The translations under genes and the position numbers were made by a program. This document shows, one piece after another, positions 19,389-27,716 of a stretch of 64,000 bases of DNA (positions within the stretch are counted from its first letter, which is position 1; each line of letters starts with the position of its first letter). Location of the stretch: NCBI GenBank assembly GCA_902584815.1, contig CACIBF010000002.1:1-64000 (forward strand). Direction: 5' to 3'. A model generated the notes under the pieces. It saw nothing but the letters and a program-made list of their open reading frames with translations. It was not told where the DNA came from and ran no database searches. Source of the stretch: an uncultured Pelagibacteraceae bacterium. GTDB lineage: Bacteria > Pseudomonadota > Alphaproteobacteria > Pelagibacterales > AG-422-B15.

Positions 19389-20360
19389 TTATTTAAAATT
19401 ATTAAACTTTTTATTCCAATTTGGAAATTTATTTTTTTGATGCTTATTCAATGTTTTCATTATTTCAATTAAAAAAATATCTCTTTGTTTTTCTAATTCG
19501 TGAATACTGAATTTTTTTGACTGTTTTTGAGTACCTGAAATCATCAAGTTTTTTAATTTTTTATCTAAAGTGGGAGCTTTCAATTTAGTCCATGGTAATT
19601 TGAGGGCTGGACCAAATTGTTCAAGCATATGTTTCATTCCTGATTCACCACCAGCTAGGTGAAAAGTTAAACAGACCCCCATAAAAGCCCATCTCAGTCC
19701 TGGACCATAAACAATTGCATCATCGATTTCATCTGTCGTTGCTATTCCATCTTTAATTAAGTGAAGAGACTCTCTCCATAAAGCCTCTTGAAGTCGATCA
19801 GAGATGTATCCCTCAATCTCTTTTCTAACTATAAGTGGTTTCATGCCAATACTTTCGTAAACCTTAACTGCTTTATTGATATATACTTTAGAAGTTTTTT
19901 TTCCTCCAACCACTTCTACCAATGGCAATAAATAAACGGGATTAAAAGGATGTCCAATTAAAACTCTTTGAGGATATTTACACATAGATTGAATTTTAGA
20001 TGGCAAAAGTCCGGATGAGCTTGATGCGATAACCACACTCTTATCAGAAACAGAATCAATTTGCTTCAAAAGTTTAGTTTTTATTTTTTCATTCTCGGGA
20101 GCATTTTCTTGAATAAAATCTGCATCTTTAATTGCGGCATTAACTGTAGAATAACATTTTAAGTTTCTTAATGATGCATTTTTATTCAAGCCAACTTTCC
20201 TAAGAGAAGCTAAAGCATTTTTTACATCTTTTTGAAGATTTTTTAATGCTTTCTTATTTGGATCATATGCTTTCACATTATGTCCACTGGCTAAAAATCT
20301 AGCGGCCCAGCCTGCTCCTATAACACCAGTTCCAATAATAGAAATAGTTTTTTTTTTCAA
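19389..20360 (-). CDS. lcdH: L-carnitine dehydrogenase / 3-hydroxyacyl-CoA dehydrogenase family
   Basis: The 323-residue protein has an N-terminal Rossmann fold ([20 protein letters not shown]) and a 3HCDH C-terminal domain (residues about 185-290). The motifs [17 protein letters not shown] and [18 protein letters not shown] are typical of the carnitine 3-dehydrogenase branch. It would oxidise L-carnitine to 3-dehydrocarnitine with NAD+. The start is a TTG that overlaps the upstream BKACE stop (TTGA), so translation is probably coupled. The thioesterase domain fused to some LcdH proteins is absent here. Confidence 0.85.
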   Translation of the reverse strand: MKKKTISIIGTGVIGAGWAARFLASGHNVKAYDPNKKALKNLQKDVKNALASLRKVGLNKNASLRNLKCYSTVNAAIKDADFIQENAPENEKIKTKLLKQIDSVSDKSVVIASSSSGLLPSKIQSMCKYPQRVLIGHPFNPVYLLPLVEVVGGKKTSKVYINKAVKVYESIGMKPLIVRKEIEGYISDRLQEALWRESLHLIKDGIATTDEIDDAIVYGPGLRWAFMGVCLTFHLAGGESGMKHMLEQFGPALKLPWTKLKAPTLDKKLKNLMISGTQKQSKKFSIHELEKQRDIFLIEIMKTLNKHQKNKFPNWNKKFNNFK

Positions 20361-21241
20361 TTTTTTAGACCAAGTTTTTTTCTGGCCTCACTCACACCCA
20401 TTACATTTGCGCCAAGATTGTTTATAATTGTTGCAGCTTTCTCAACAAGTGAACCATTTGAAGCATATACGCCTTTTTCTAAATATAAATTATCTTCAAG
20501 GCCTACTCTTACATTACCACCAAGTAGAACAGCTTGAGCGACCATTGGCATTTGCATTGCGCCAATTCCAAATGCAGCCCAATTGCTTCCAGTAGGCAAC
20601 ATATCAATCATATTTTTCATCGATGAAGTATTAGCTGGTGCTCCATAAGGTATGCCAAGACATATTTGAAACAAAGCAGGATCATCCAACAATCCTTCTT
20701 CATGCATTTTATTTGCAAACCACATATGACCAGTATCAAATATTTCTAACTCTGGTTTTACACCAAGCTCTTGAATTCTTTTCGCACCAAGACGTAATTG
20801 TTCAGGAGTAGAGACATATATCATATTTCCATCACCAAAATTTAACGTTCCACAGTCTAATGAACATATATCTGGTAATATTTTTTCTACATGGCTTAAT
20901 CTTTCTAATGCGTTGACAAAATCAGTATTTGGACCAAATTTCATGAGATTATCTTCTGGGCCTATTTCAATATCTCCACCCATACCACTAGTTAAATTTA
21001 TAATTACATCAGTCCCAGATTCTTTAATTCTACTTACAACTTCCTTGTATAATTCATCATCACGGCAACCTTTTCCAGTTTCTATATCTCTTACATGCAT
21101 ATGGGCAATTGCAGCTCCTGCAGACGCAGCTTCAATTGCAGCATCAGCAATCTGTTTTGGAGTTACAGGAATATCAGGGTGCTTGTCTACCGTATCTCCA
21201 GATCCAGTAACGGCGCATGAAATTATTACATTTTTATTCAT
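20357..21241 (-). CDS. Beta-keto acid cleavage enzyme (BKACE), probable 3-dehydrocarnitine cleavage
   Basis: The 294-residue protein is a DUF849/BKACE-family barrel with the zinc motif HMHVRD near residues 47-52 and [10 protein letters not shown] at the start. These enzymes transfer acetyl-CoA onto a beta-keto acid, releasing acetoacetate and a new acyl-CoA. Beside LcdH the expected substrate is 3-dehydrocarnitine, giving betainyl-CoA and acetoacetate. It is the first gene of a three-gene minus-strand operon, and the divergent neighbour is an acetoacetyl-CoA synthetase that could salvage the acetoacetate. Confidence 0.85.
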   Translation of the reverse strand: MNKNVIISCAVTGSGDTVDKHPDIPVTPKQIADAAIEAASAGAAIAHMHVRDIETGKGCRDDELYKEVVSRIKESGTDVIINLTSGMGGDIEIGPEDNLMKFGPNTDFVNALERLSHVEKILPDICSLDCGTLNFGDGNMIYVSTPEQLRLGAKRIQELGVKPELEIFDTGHMWFANKMHEEGLLDDPALFQICLGIPYGAPANTSSMKNMIDMLPTGSNWAAFGIGAMQMPMVAQAVLLGGNVRVGLEDNLYLEKGVYASNGSLVEKAATIINNLGANVMGVSEARKKLGLKN

Positions 21242-21319
21242 ATATATTTTTTTATTTTTAAGAGTTATTTAATAGCTTACTATAAAGCTGATTTACTGAT
21301 TAAAGCAAGATAGAAAAAC

Positions 21320-23266
21320 ATGGAAAAGCCACTTTGGAAACCTTCAAAAAGTAGATTAGAGGAGTCAAATCTTTATAATTTTTATAATTTTTTAGCAAGT
21401 AAAGATGGTCTTGATTTTAATAATAACTATGAGGAACTGTGGAATTGGAGCATTAAAGAAAGCTTTAATTTCTGGCCTAAATTAATTGATTTTTTAGATA
21501 TTAAGACTGGAGGAGCATATCAACTTAATATTAATTTTAAAGATAAGATATATGATCAGTCATTTTTCCCAAATCTAGAGATTAATTATGCAGAAAATAT
21601 TTTGTTATCTCTTAATGATGAGCCGATTATTTTTAGAAATGAATTAGGCATAAGACAAGTATTAAGCAAGACCGAAATTCAAGAAAAAGTTGGCAAATTA
21701 AGTAATTATTTAAAATCTATTGGTATCAAAAAAAATGATCGTATCGTAGCTGTAGCGGCAAATACACCTAATACAATTATTAGTTTCTTAGCTGTAAATT
21801 CAATAGGAGCAATTTGGAGCAGTTGCTCACCTGATTTTGGTGTCGATGCAATCTTGGATAGATTCTCACAGATTGAGCCTGTAGCAATAATGTTTACTAA
21901 TTCTTATCACTATGGAGGAAAATTTATTGATATTTCAGAAAAAAATATTGAAGTAATGAGACGCTTAGAATCAATAAAACATAAATTTTTAATGAATTAC
22001 CCTGAAATGAATGTAACAACAAATAATTTTGATATTGATCTGGAAACAATTTTTACTAACAAAGATTTAAATAAAGAGATTTTGTTTGAAAAGACTTATT
22101 TTAACGACCCAATGTACATTTTATATTCTAGTGGAACTACAGGAAAGCCAAAGTGTATTATTCATAATACTGGTGGACCATTAATACAGCATATGAAAGA
22201 ACAACAGCTACATTGCGATTTAAAGAAAAATGATAAAATATTTTACTTTACTACCTGTGGCTGGATGATGTGGAATTGGTTAATAACAGCATTATCTTCA
22301 AATGCATCAATACTATTATACGATGGATCTCCTTTTTTTCCTCAGAAAGACTCACTTTTTAAAATTGCAGAGGAAGAAAAATTAGATATTTTTGGGGTAA
22401 GTGCAAAATATATTGATGCACTAAGAAATTTTCAAATTTCTATAAAGGACAACTTTTGTCTAGAAAGTTTAAAATGTATTCTTTCTACAGGCTCTCCATT
22501 ATCAAGTGATTGTTTTAAATATGTCTATGAGTCTATCAAAGAAGATGTTCACTTAGCATCAATAAGTGGTGGCACTGATATAGTGTCATGTTTTGTTGCA
22601 GGAAATCCAAATCTTCCAGTTTATTCAGGAGAAATACAAGTAAAATGTCTTGGTGTAGATGCTGATATATTTGATGAACATGGTAACACGACAAAAGATA
22701 AAGGAGAGTTAGTATGTAAGTCTAGTATTCCAAGTATGCCAATTGGTTTTTGGAATGACCCAAACAAGAAAAAATATATTACATCTTATTTTTCAACTTT
22801 TGAAAATATATGGTCTCAAGGTGATTTTGCACAATACACCATTAATAGTGGTATAGTTATTTATGGAAGATCAGATGCAACTCTTAATCCAGGTGGAATT
22901 AGAATTGGAACAGCTGAAATATATAGAGTTGTTGAGTCTTTTGAAGAAATAAATGAGTCAGTAGTTGTAGGTCAGATTTGGAATGATGATGTACGAATTA
23001 TATTATTTGTAACTCTAAATAGTAATTTTAAATTAGATCAGTCATTAATAAGTAGAATAGAAAACAAAATAAAAGAGGCTACATCCATACGGCACGTTCC
23101 ATCAAAAATTATTTCAGTAACAGATATCCCAAGAACAAGAAGTGGTAAAATATCTGAGTTATCTGTACGAGATACAATTAATAATATTAAAATCAAGAAT
23201 CTTGAGGCTTTGGCAAATCCTGAATGTCTAAGTCAATATCAAAATATTGAAGAATTGAAAAAATAG
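21320..23266 (+). CDS. Acetoacetyl-CoA synthetase (acyl-adenylate forming)
   Basis: The 648-residue enzyme belongs to the ANL superfamily and has the length and start (KPLWKPSKSRLEESNLYNF) of acetoacetate-CoA ligases. The P-loop YSSGTTGKPKCIIH lies near residues 271-284, the GRSDATLNPGGIRIGTAEIYR hinge region near 514-534, and the catalytic lysine context PRTRSGKISE near the C terminus. It activates acetoacetate with ATP and CoA. The divergent BKACE gene 78 bases away would produce acetoacetate, so the two fit one pathway. Confidence 0.88.
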   Translation: MEKPLWKPSKSRLEESNLYNFYNFLASKDGLDFNNNYEELWNWSIKESFNFWPKLIDFLDIKTGGAYQLNINFKDKIYDQSFFPNLEINYAENILLSLNDEPIIFRNELGIRQVLSKTEIQEKVGKLSNYLKSIGIKKNDRIVAVAANTPNTIISFLAVNSIGAIWSSCSPDFGVDAILDRFSQIEPVAIMFTNSYHYGGKFIDISEKNIEVMRRLESIKHKFLMNYPEMNVTTNNFDIDLETIFTNKDLNKEILFEKTYFNDPMYILYSSGTTGKPKCIIHNTGGPLIQHMKEQQLHCDLKKNDKIFYFTTCGWMMWNWLITALSSNASILLYDGSPFFPQKDSLFKIAEEEKLDIFGVSAKYIDALRNFQISIKDNFCLESLKCILSTGSPLSSDCFKYVYESIKEDVHLASISGGTDIVSCFVAGNPNLPVYSGEIQVKCLGVDADIFDEHGNTTKDKGELVCKSSIPSMPIGFWNDPNKKKYITSYFSTFENIWSQGDFAQYTINSGIVIYGRSDATLNPGGIRIGTAEIYRVVESFEEINESVVVGQIWNDDVRIILFVTLNSNFKLDQSLISRIENKIKEATSIRHVPSKIISVTDIPRTRSGKISELSVRDTINNIKIKNLEALANPECLSQYQNIEELKK

Positions 23267-23281
23267 GATTATATCTCTGTT

Positions 23282-24370
23282 ATGAAAATAGATTATGATC
23301 AAAATGAAGTAAAAATAGAAATTGAAGGCTCAGTCTATAATTTACACCCACTCTGGATAAGAGAAAGATCAAATGAAGAAAATATGGTTGATCAAAATTC
23401 TTTACAGAGACTCTATGATCCTGAAAAACTACCTGTTGATTTAAAAATCAGTGATCTTACCCGTATCAATAAAGAGAAAGTTAGAATTAAGTTTTCTGAT
23501 GATCACACAGCTGAGTATTGCCTAAAATCGTTGTCAAAAGAATTACAAAGATCAAAAGGGTTGCCAGAACAAATCTTATGGGATAATTCAAATATAGAAT
23601 TAAAAAATTTTGAATTTAATTATGATGAAAATGAAGATGATCAATTATTAAAGATCCTTCATTATTATCACCAATATGGATTTGTATTAGTTTCAGGCTT
23701 AGACCCTAAAGATGGAGAAGTCATTAATTTTGCCAATAAAATTGGATATATTAGAGAAACTAATTTTGGAAAGTTATTTAATGTAGTTTCCCAGAAACAG
23801 CCTAATGATCTTGCATATACATCAATTGAACTAGAGTCGCACACAGATAACCCTTATAGAAAGCCAGTTCCTTCAATTCAATTCCTTTTTTGTATTGAAA
23901 ATAGTTGCGAAGGAGGTGACTCAACAGTTGTTGATGGATTTAAAGTCGCTTCTGATCTAAAAAATAAGAAACCAGAAGTGTTTGAAACATTATCTAAAAC
24001 TCTAATAAATTTTAAATTCAAAGATAAAGATGCAGTATTGGAGAAAACAGGAAAAATAATCAAACTAAGTGAGAGGGGAGAGCTGAAGCAAATAAAATAC
24101 AGTAATCGTCTTGATTTTGTATTTTATCAACAACCAGACCAGTTAGAAAAATTCTACGAATCTAAGAGATTAATGCACGAAATGATCAACTCAGATAAAT
24201 ATGTGCTAAAATTTCATCTTGATCCAGGATCACTTTTAATAATGAATAATTATAGAACATTGCATGGTAGAACAAGTTACAATACAGCAGAAGGTAGTCG
24301 ATGGTTACAAGGACTTTATATTGACCATGACTCTGCAGAAAGTAAATATAAGTTGCTAGCTCATGAATAA
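23282..24370 (+). CDS. tmpA: TmpA-like Fe(II)/2OG dioxygenase (trimethylammonioethylphosphonate hydroxylase candidate)
   Basis: The 362-residue protein is a BBOX-family relative: an N-terminal domain with LHPLWIRERS and RLYDPEKLP (residues about 21-51) and a C-terminal TauD fold with likely iron ligands H187, D189 (SHTDNPY) and H328 (LHGRTSY). The WIRERS form, without the DNC motif seen in the minus-strand paralogue, and the overlapping HD-domain gene match TmpA/TmpB. Those enzymes hydroxylate and then cleave 2-trimethylammonioethylphosphonate to glycine betaine and phosphate. It overlaps the next gene by eight bases. A plain gamma-butyrobetaine oxygenase is the alternative. Confidence 0.66.
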   Translation: MKIDYDQNEVKIEIEGSVYNLHPLWIRERSNEENMVDQNSLQRLYDPEKLPVDLKISDLTRINKEKVRIKFSDDHTAEYCLKSLSKELQRSKGLPEQILWDNSNIELKNFEFNYDENEDDQLLKILHYYHQYGFVLVSGLDPKDGEVINFANKIGYIRETNFGKLFNVVSQKQPNDLAYTSIELESHTDNPYRKPVPSIQFLFCIENSCEGGDSTVVDGFKVASDLKNKKPEVFETLSKTLINFKFKDKDAVLEKTGKIIKLSERGELKQIKYSNRLDFVFYQQPDQLEKFYESKRLMHEMINSDKYVLKFHLDPGSLLIMNNYRTLHGRTSYNTAEGSRWLQGLYIDHDSAESKYKLLAHE

Positions 24371-24926
24371 AAATTTAAAAAAAGTAAGTTTTACTGAGAT
24401 GAAAAACGGTACAAAAGCCGATTATGAATTATTGACTAGATATGAGCATGAGTTTGTAAGTGGTTTACCAGACCGTATTTTACAAGAGCTAAAAAACTTA
24501 GGAGAGTCATTGGATGGATATAAGGTTTCACGATTAGAGCACTCTTTGCAATCTGCTACTAGGGCTGAGAAAGATGGAGCAGATGAAGAAATGATTGTCG
24601 CAACTTTAATACACGATATTGGTGATAGCTTAGCTCCAAACAATCATAGTCAATTAGTTGCAGCCATATTAAGGCCTTACGTTTCTGAAAAAGTTTATTG
24701 GATAATTTTACATCATGGAATGTTTCAAGAGTATTATTATGCCCACCACGTTGGAAGAGATCGTAACGTAAGAGATCAATTTAAGGATCATCCATATTAT
24801 CAAGATACAGTGAATTTTTGTGAAAAATGGGATCAGAAGTCTTTTGATCCAGATTATGAGTCTTACTCACTAGAACATTTTGAGCCAATGGTTAGAAGAT
24901 TATTTTCAAAAGAGCCAATTTATTAG
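24363..24926 (+). CDS. tmpB: TmpB-like HD-domain mixed-valent diiron oxygenase (C-P bond cleaving candidate)
   Basis: The 187-residue protein has an HD-domain metal set: H60, H84-D85 (LIHDIGD), H95, H117/H118 (ILHHGMF) and probably D157 (EKWDQ). Automated annotation would call it an HD phosphohydrolase. The overlap with a BBOX-like dioxygenase gene is the hallmark of tmpAB, where TmpB oxidatively cleaves 1-hydroxy-2-(trimethylammonio)ethylphosphonate to glycine betaine and phosphate. The tyrosine and glutamate in RYEHEF (residues 26-31) resemble active-site residues of the related PhnZ, but the spacing was not verified. It shares TTAG with the convergent ketosynthase gene. Confidence 0.65.
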   Translation: MNKNLKKVSFTEMKNGTKADYELLTRYEHEFVSGLPDRILQELKNLGESLDGYKVSRLEHSLQSATRAEKDGADEEMIVATLIHDIGDSLAPNNHSQLVAAILRPYVSEKVYWIILHHGMFQEYYYAHHVGRDRNVRDQFKDHPYYQDTVNFCEKWDQKSFDPDYESYSLEHFEPMVRRLFSKEPIY

Positions 24927-26050
24927 GCTATTTTTTTTACAATCACATTTCCAATTGAGTACCCTGCGCCAAAAGAACATATTATTGCTAAGTCATTTTT
25001 TGATAGATTTTCATTATTTTTGTGGAATGCAATAATTGAACCAGCTGAACTTGTGTTGGCATATTCATCAAGTACGATGGGAGCAAGACTCTGATCAGCT
25101 TCAAATCCTAGAAGATATTTAGAAATTAATTTATTCATACTTTCATTTGCCTGGTGCAAATACATACCTTTAATTTTATTAATATCAATACTATGTGATT
25201 CTAAATGATCCTTTATAAGGCTTGCAACTTTAGGTACTACTTCCTTAAATACTTTTCTTCCATTTTGATGAAACAGCTTATCAGCTTTACCTATACCTTC
25301 AGGAGATGAATTATTAAGAAATCCATAATTATTTCTGATATTATTTGAAAATTCAGTCAGAAGTTTAGTTCCAAGAACTTCATAACAATTTTCAGATATT
25401 TGTTCTTCCTTAAGTTTTTCTAAAACGACAGCAGTCGCAACATCTCCAAAAATAAAATGACAATCTCTATCTTTAAAATTTAAATGACCGCTACACATTT
25501 CAGGATTTATCATCACAGCTGAACGAATTGATCCACTTTTGATCATATCGTATATGTTTTGAATTCCAAATGTTGCTGATGAACAGGCAACATTCATATC
25601 ATAGGCAAATCCCTTTATTCCTAATTCATTTTGGATTTCTATAGCAATTGCTGGGTATGGTCTCTCTAAGTTTGAACATGCAACAATCACCGCGTCGATT
25701 TTGTCAGGCTCTATTTTTGCATTTGAAATTGCATCTCGGGCCGCTATTGAACCTATCTCTGCTAAATTAGAAAGTTCATTTTCACTTCTCTCTCTAAGTT
25801 TTGGTCTCATAAAAGAAGTATCGAGTATTCCAGATTTATCTTGGACGTATCTTGACTTTACACCAGAAGCTTTTTCAATAAAATCTGCATTGGATTTTTC
25901 AAGAGCACTTACTTCACCCTTTTGAATACTTTCTTTATTAGACTCATTATATTCATCAACAAATTTATTGAATGAGCTTACAAGCTCTTCGTTAGAAATT
26001 GATTCTTTTGGGGTAAACAGGCCTGTGCCAGATATTTGAACTCTCGCCAT
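24923..26050 (-). CDS. Beta-ketoacyl-ACP synthase III family protein (long variant)
   Basis: The 375-residue thiolase-fold protein has the catalytic Cys in NVACSSATFGIQ (near residue 152), His in YLHQANE (near 299) and Asn in EYANTSSAGS (near 332), the FabH-type Cys-His-Asn triad. It is about 50 residues longer than housekeeping FabH because of an insert around residues 25-80. Long FabH-like proteins condense acyl-CoA or acyl-ACP with malonyl-ACP in accessory roles. Nothing nearby fixes the substrate; it merely ends against the tmpB-like gene. Confidence 0.82.
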   Translation of the reverse strand: MARVQISGTGLFTPKESISNEELVSSFNKFVDEYNESNKESIQKGEVSALEKSNADFIEKASGVKSRYVQDKSGILDTSFMRPKLRERSENELSNLAEIGSIAARDAISNAKIEPDKIDAVIVACSNLERPYPAIAIEIQNELGIKGFAYDMNVACSSATFGIQNIYDMIKSGSIRSAVMINPEMCSGHLNFKDRDCHFIFGDVATAVVLEKLKEEQISENCYEVLGTKLLTEFSNNIRNNYGFLNNSSPEGIGKADKLFHQNGRKVFKEVVPKVASLIKDHLESHSIDINKIKGMYLHQANESMNKLISKYLLGFEADQSLAPIVLDEYANTSSAGSIIAFHKNNENLSKNDLAIICSFGAGYSIGNVIVKKIA

Positions 26051-26120
26051 AGAAATATATTATTGAAATAGTAAGCCGTTATGAAATTAAGAATCGTTGC
26101 AGAATATTACAAAGATTTAT

Positions 26121-26145
26121 GTCTACCTCAGATTGAGAGGTAGAC
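26121..26145 (-). terminator. Hairpin downstream of the entericidin-like gene
   Basis: A perfect 9-bp inverted repeat (GTCTACCTC at 26121-26129 and GAGGTAGAC at 26137-26145) lies nine bases beyond the small lipoprotein stop codon. On the minus strand it is followed by an AT-rich stretch with a broken T-run, so it is a plausible but imperfect Rho-independent terminator. It may also protect the neighbouring ketosynthase promoter region from read-through. Confidence 0.55.
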
Positions 26146-26153
26146 ATGAATTG

Positions 26154-26270
26154 TTAAATTCCTGGAATATAAGGAACGCCATCACCTTTAATAGTCTCAT
26201 TAATACCCTGGATTGTTGTGCAAGCAGTAATCATGAAACTGATGGCTAAAACTGTAAGAGTAACTCTCAT
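26154..26270 (-). CDS. Entericidin-like mini-lipoprotein
   Basis: This 38-residue ORF lies in the gap between the ketosynthase and GIY-YIG genes. It reads MRVTLTVLAISFMITACTTIQG and ends VPYIPGI: a positively charged start, a hydrophobic core, and a lipobox ITAC with Cys17, then a short polar tail. That is the layout of the entericidin EcnA/EcnB family of small cell-envelope lipoproteins. A good GGAGA Shine-Dalgarno site precedes the ATG by about seven bases, and a hairpin lies just downstream. The start, RBS and hairpin together make it a likely real gene. Its role is unknown. Confidence 0.72.
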   Translation of the reverse strand: MRVTLTVLAISFMITACTTIQGINETIKGDGVPYIPGI

Positions 26271-26340
26271 ATGATATCTCCGATTTTTATTAAAAATACT
26301 ATATTTTATTATTCGATGATTTCAATATAAACTTTTATGA

Positions 26341-26589
26341 ATGAGATTTTTTGTTTATGTAATTGGAACAAAGTCAACAATTCATAAAACCTATGTTGGG
26401 TGGACAAACAATGTTGAAAAGCGACTAGAAGCCCATAATAGTTCTAAGGGAGCTAAGTCAACAAGGGGATATAAATGGAAACTTCTTTATAAAGAAGAAT
26501 TAAATTCTAAGTCTGAAGCCATGAAGAGAGAGTATGAATTAAAGAAAGATGCAAAATTAAGGTCATATTTACGAAAATTAATTTCCTAA
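26341..26589 (+). CDS. GIY-YIG domain protein (UPF0213/YhbQ-like)
   Basis: The 82-residue protein is a stand-alone GIY-YIG nuclease fold: FVYVIGTKSTIHKTYVGWTNNVEKRLEAHN contains the tyrosine and YVG elements and the downstream Arg, and the tail KREYELKKDAKLRSYLRKLI matches small bacterial members such as YhbQ. These are uncharacterised or weak DNA endonucleases. The terminal Glu of the full catalytic set may be in SKSEAMKREYE. It converges on a cupin gene with a 12-base overlap. Confidence 0.85.
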   Translation: MRFFVYVIGTKSTIHKTYVGWTNNVEKRLEAHNSSKGAKSTRGYKWKLLYKEELNSKSEAMKREYELKKDAKLRSYLRKLIS

Positions 26590-27003
26590 CTCTCCATACT
26601 TACTTCTTTCTCCTTTTCTAAAACCATATGGCCCTGCAAAAAAAATAGTAACAGGTTTTATACCAGGTTCAAGATCAACTCTATGAAGAGTATTTGCGCT
26701 TCTGAATCCAATATAGCCTTTTTTTCTCCAAGTTTTTTCTCCTTGACTATTTGTTTCCCAATAGCCTCCCTTAATGATTATTGTAATAAATGGAAAAGGA
26801 TGATTATGAAGTCCTACTCCATGATCATTGTCTAAAATATGATGAATCAAAATATTAAAAGGAAACCACTTGGGGCGGTGTCTAAAAATCAAATAATACC
26901 TTTTAGTCCAAGGTTTTGCTAAATGATAGTCTTTATGTGAAGGACCTCTGTCCATCACAACCTTCATTCTACCCAATTTTTCTAGTATCTTTAATAAAAG
27001 CAT
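26578..27003 (-). CDS. Small cupin-fold protein, unknown function
   Basis: The 141-residue protein contains a cupin-like metal site: HHILDNDHGVGLHNHPFPFITIIIKGGYWE (residues about 54-83) supplies several histidines and the conserved beta-turn. A later histidine in NTLHRVDLEPG (near residue 107) would complete the site. This resembles cysteine-dioxygenase-like or other single-domain cupins, but no specific reaction can be assigned. It lies immediately beside tRNA-Arg and another predicted iron oxygenase, without clear operon linkage. Confidence 0.7.
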   Translation of the reverse strand: MLLLKILEKLGRMKVVMDRGPSHKDYHLAKPWTKRYYLIFRHRPKWFPFNILIHHILDNDHGVGLHNHPFPFITIIIKGGYWETNSQGEKTWRKKGYIGFRSANTLHRVDLEPGIKPVTIFFAGPYGFRKGERSKYGELGN

Positions 27004-27027
27004 GTTAACTCACATAATAATATATTT

Positions 27028-27104
27028 GCGTCCGTAGCTCAATTGGATAGAGCATCAGACTTCGGATCTGAGGGTTGAGGGTTCAAGTCCTTCCGGGCGC
27101 ACCA
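27028..27104 (+). tRNA. tRNA-Arg (anticodon TCG)
   Basis: A 77-base cloverleaf with encoded CCA. The acceptor arms GCGTCCG and CGGGCGC pair with one G.T. The D-arm is GCTC..GAGC, the anticodon stem TCAGA/TCTGA encloses loop CTTCGGA (anticodon TCG), and the T-arm contains GGTTCAAGTCC. It reads CGN arginine codons. It is transcribed toward the 2OG-oxygenase gene 12 bases downstream. No duplicated 3' end or integrase was seen nearby. Confidence 0.95.
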
Positions 27105-27116
27105 TAGAGGAAATTT

Positions 27117-27716
27117 ATGAAAGTAATTAAACCATTTGGCCCCACAATTGGAATAACTAAACTTACAAAGACTACTGTAACTAAATTAAACCGATTTTCA
27201 GAGAAAGTAGTCAGTAATAGTGGGTTAACAAAAAAATATGATTTCGATAGTCAATTGATTGGAAGTATGAAACAGCAATTTAGAGTACCGCAGAAAGTTC
27301 TCAAATCTGGAATTGAAAATGTTATTAAAAAATCAATCAAAGATTATTATAAGCAAACTTTGAATATTAAAGTTAAAAAAATAAGAATTGATAAAGTATG
27401 GATAGTTAGTCAATATGCAGGCGACTTTAATCCACCTCATCTACATCGAGGAAATATTAGTGGAGTAGGGTATCTGAAAATTCCATTATCAATAAAAAAT
27501 AATAAAGAAAAGGACTTGGCGGGTTTGATTTCGTTCTTTGATGGAAGAGTTTCTTTGCCAAGAAATAGCCCACCACTGGTAAAACATCGAGAAACTTTTA
27601 AGCCTAAAGTAGGAGATTTTTATATTTTTCCAGCTTTTTTAATGCATGAAGTTCACCCTTTTAGAGGTGAAGGTGAAAGAAGATGCTTTTCTTTCAATGC
27701 ATTTGTTGATGCTTAA
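27117..27716 (+). CDS. Putative 2OG-Fe(II) oxygenase (TIGR02466-type)
   Basis: The 199-residue protein matches the small putative 2-oxoglutarate/iron oxygenase family. HLHRGNISGVGYLKIP (near residues 108-123) and GDFYIFPAFLMHEVHPFRGEGERRCFSFNAF (near 165-195) supply probable iron ligands and the 2OG-binding arginine. Such genes are frequent in marine bacteria and their phages, and their substrates are unknown. It starts 12 bases after tRNA-Arg and shares TTAA with the convergent nitronate-monooxygenase gene. Confidence 0.75.
   Translation: MKVIKPFGPTIGITKLTKTTVTKLNRFSEKVVSNSGLTKKYDFDSQLIGSMKQQFRVPQKVLKSGIENVIKKSIKDYYKQTLNIKVKKIRIDKVWIVSQYAGDFNPPHLHRGNISGVGYLKIPLSIKNNKEKDLAGLISFFDGRVSLPRNSPPLVKHRETFKPKVGDFYIFPAFLMHEVHPFRGEGERRCFSFNAFVDA

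Noticed and set aside
23282-24926. PhnY/PhnZ (2-aminoethylphosphonate) identity for the dioxygenase-HD pair
   Set aside because: The dioxygenase has the two-domain BBOX layout with an N-terminal DUF971-like domain rather than the single-domain PhnY type, and the setting concerns trimethylated amines, so TmpA/TmpB fits better.
27028-27104. tRNA-Arg as a possible attachment site of a mobile element
   Set aside because: No integrase, no repeated tRNA 3' end and no phage or plasmid genes lie nearby; the flanking genes look ordinary.
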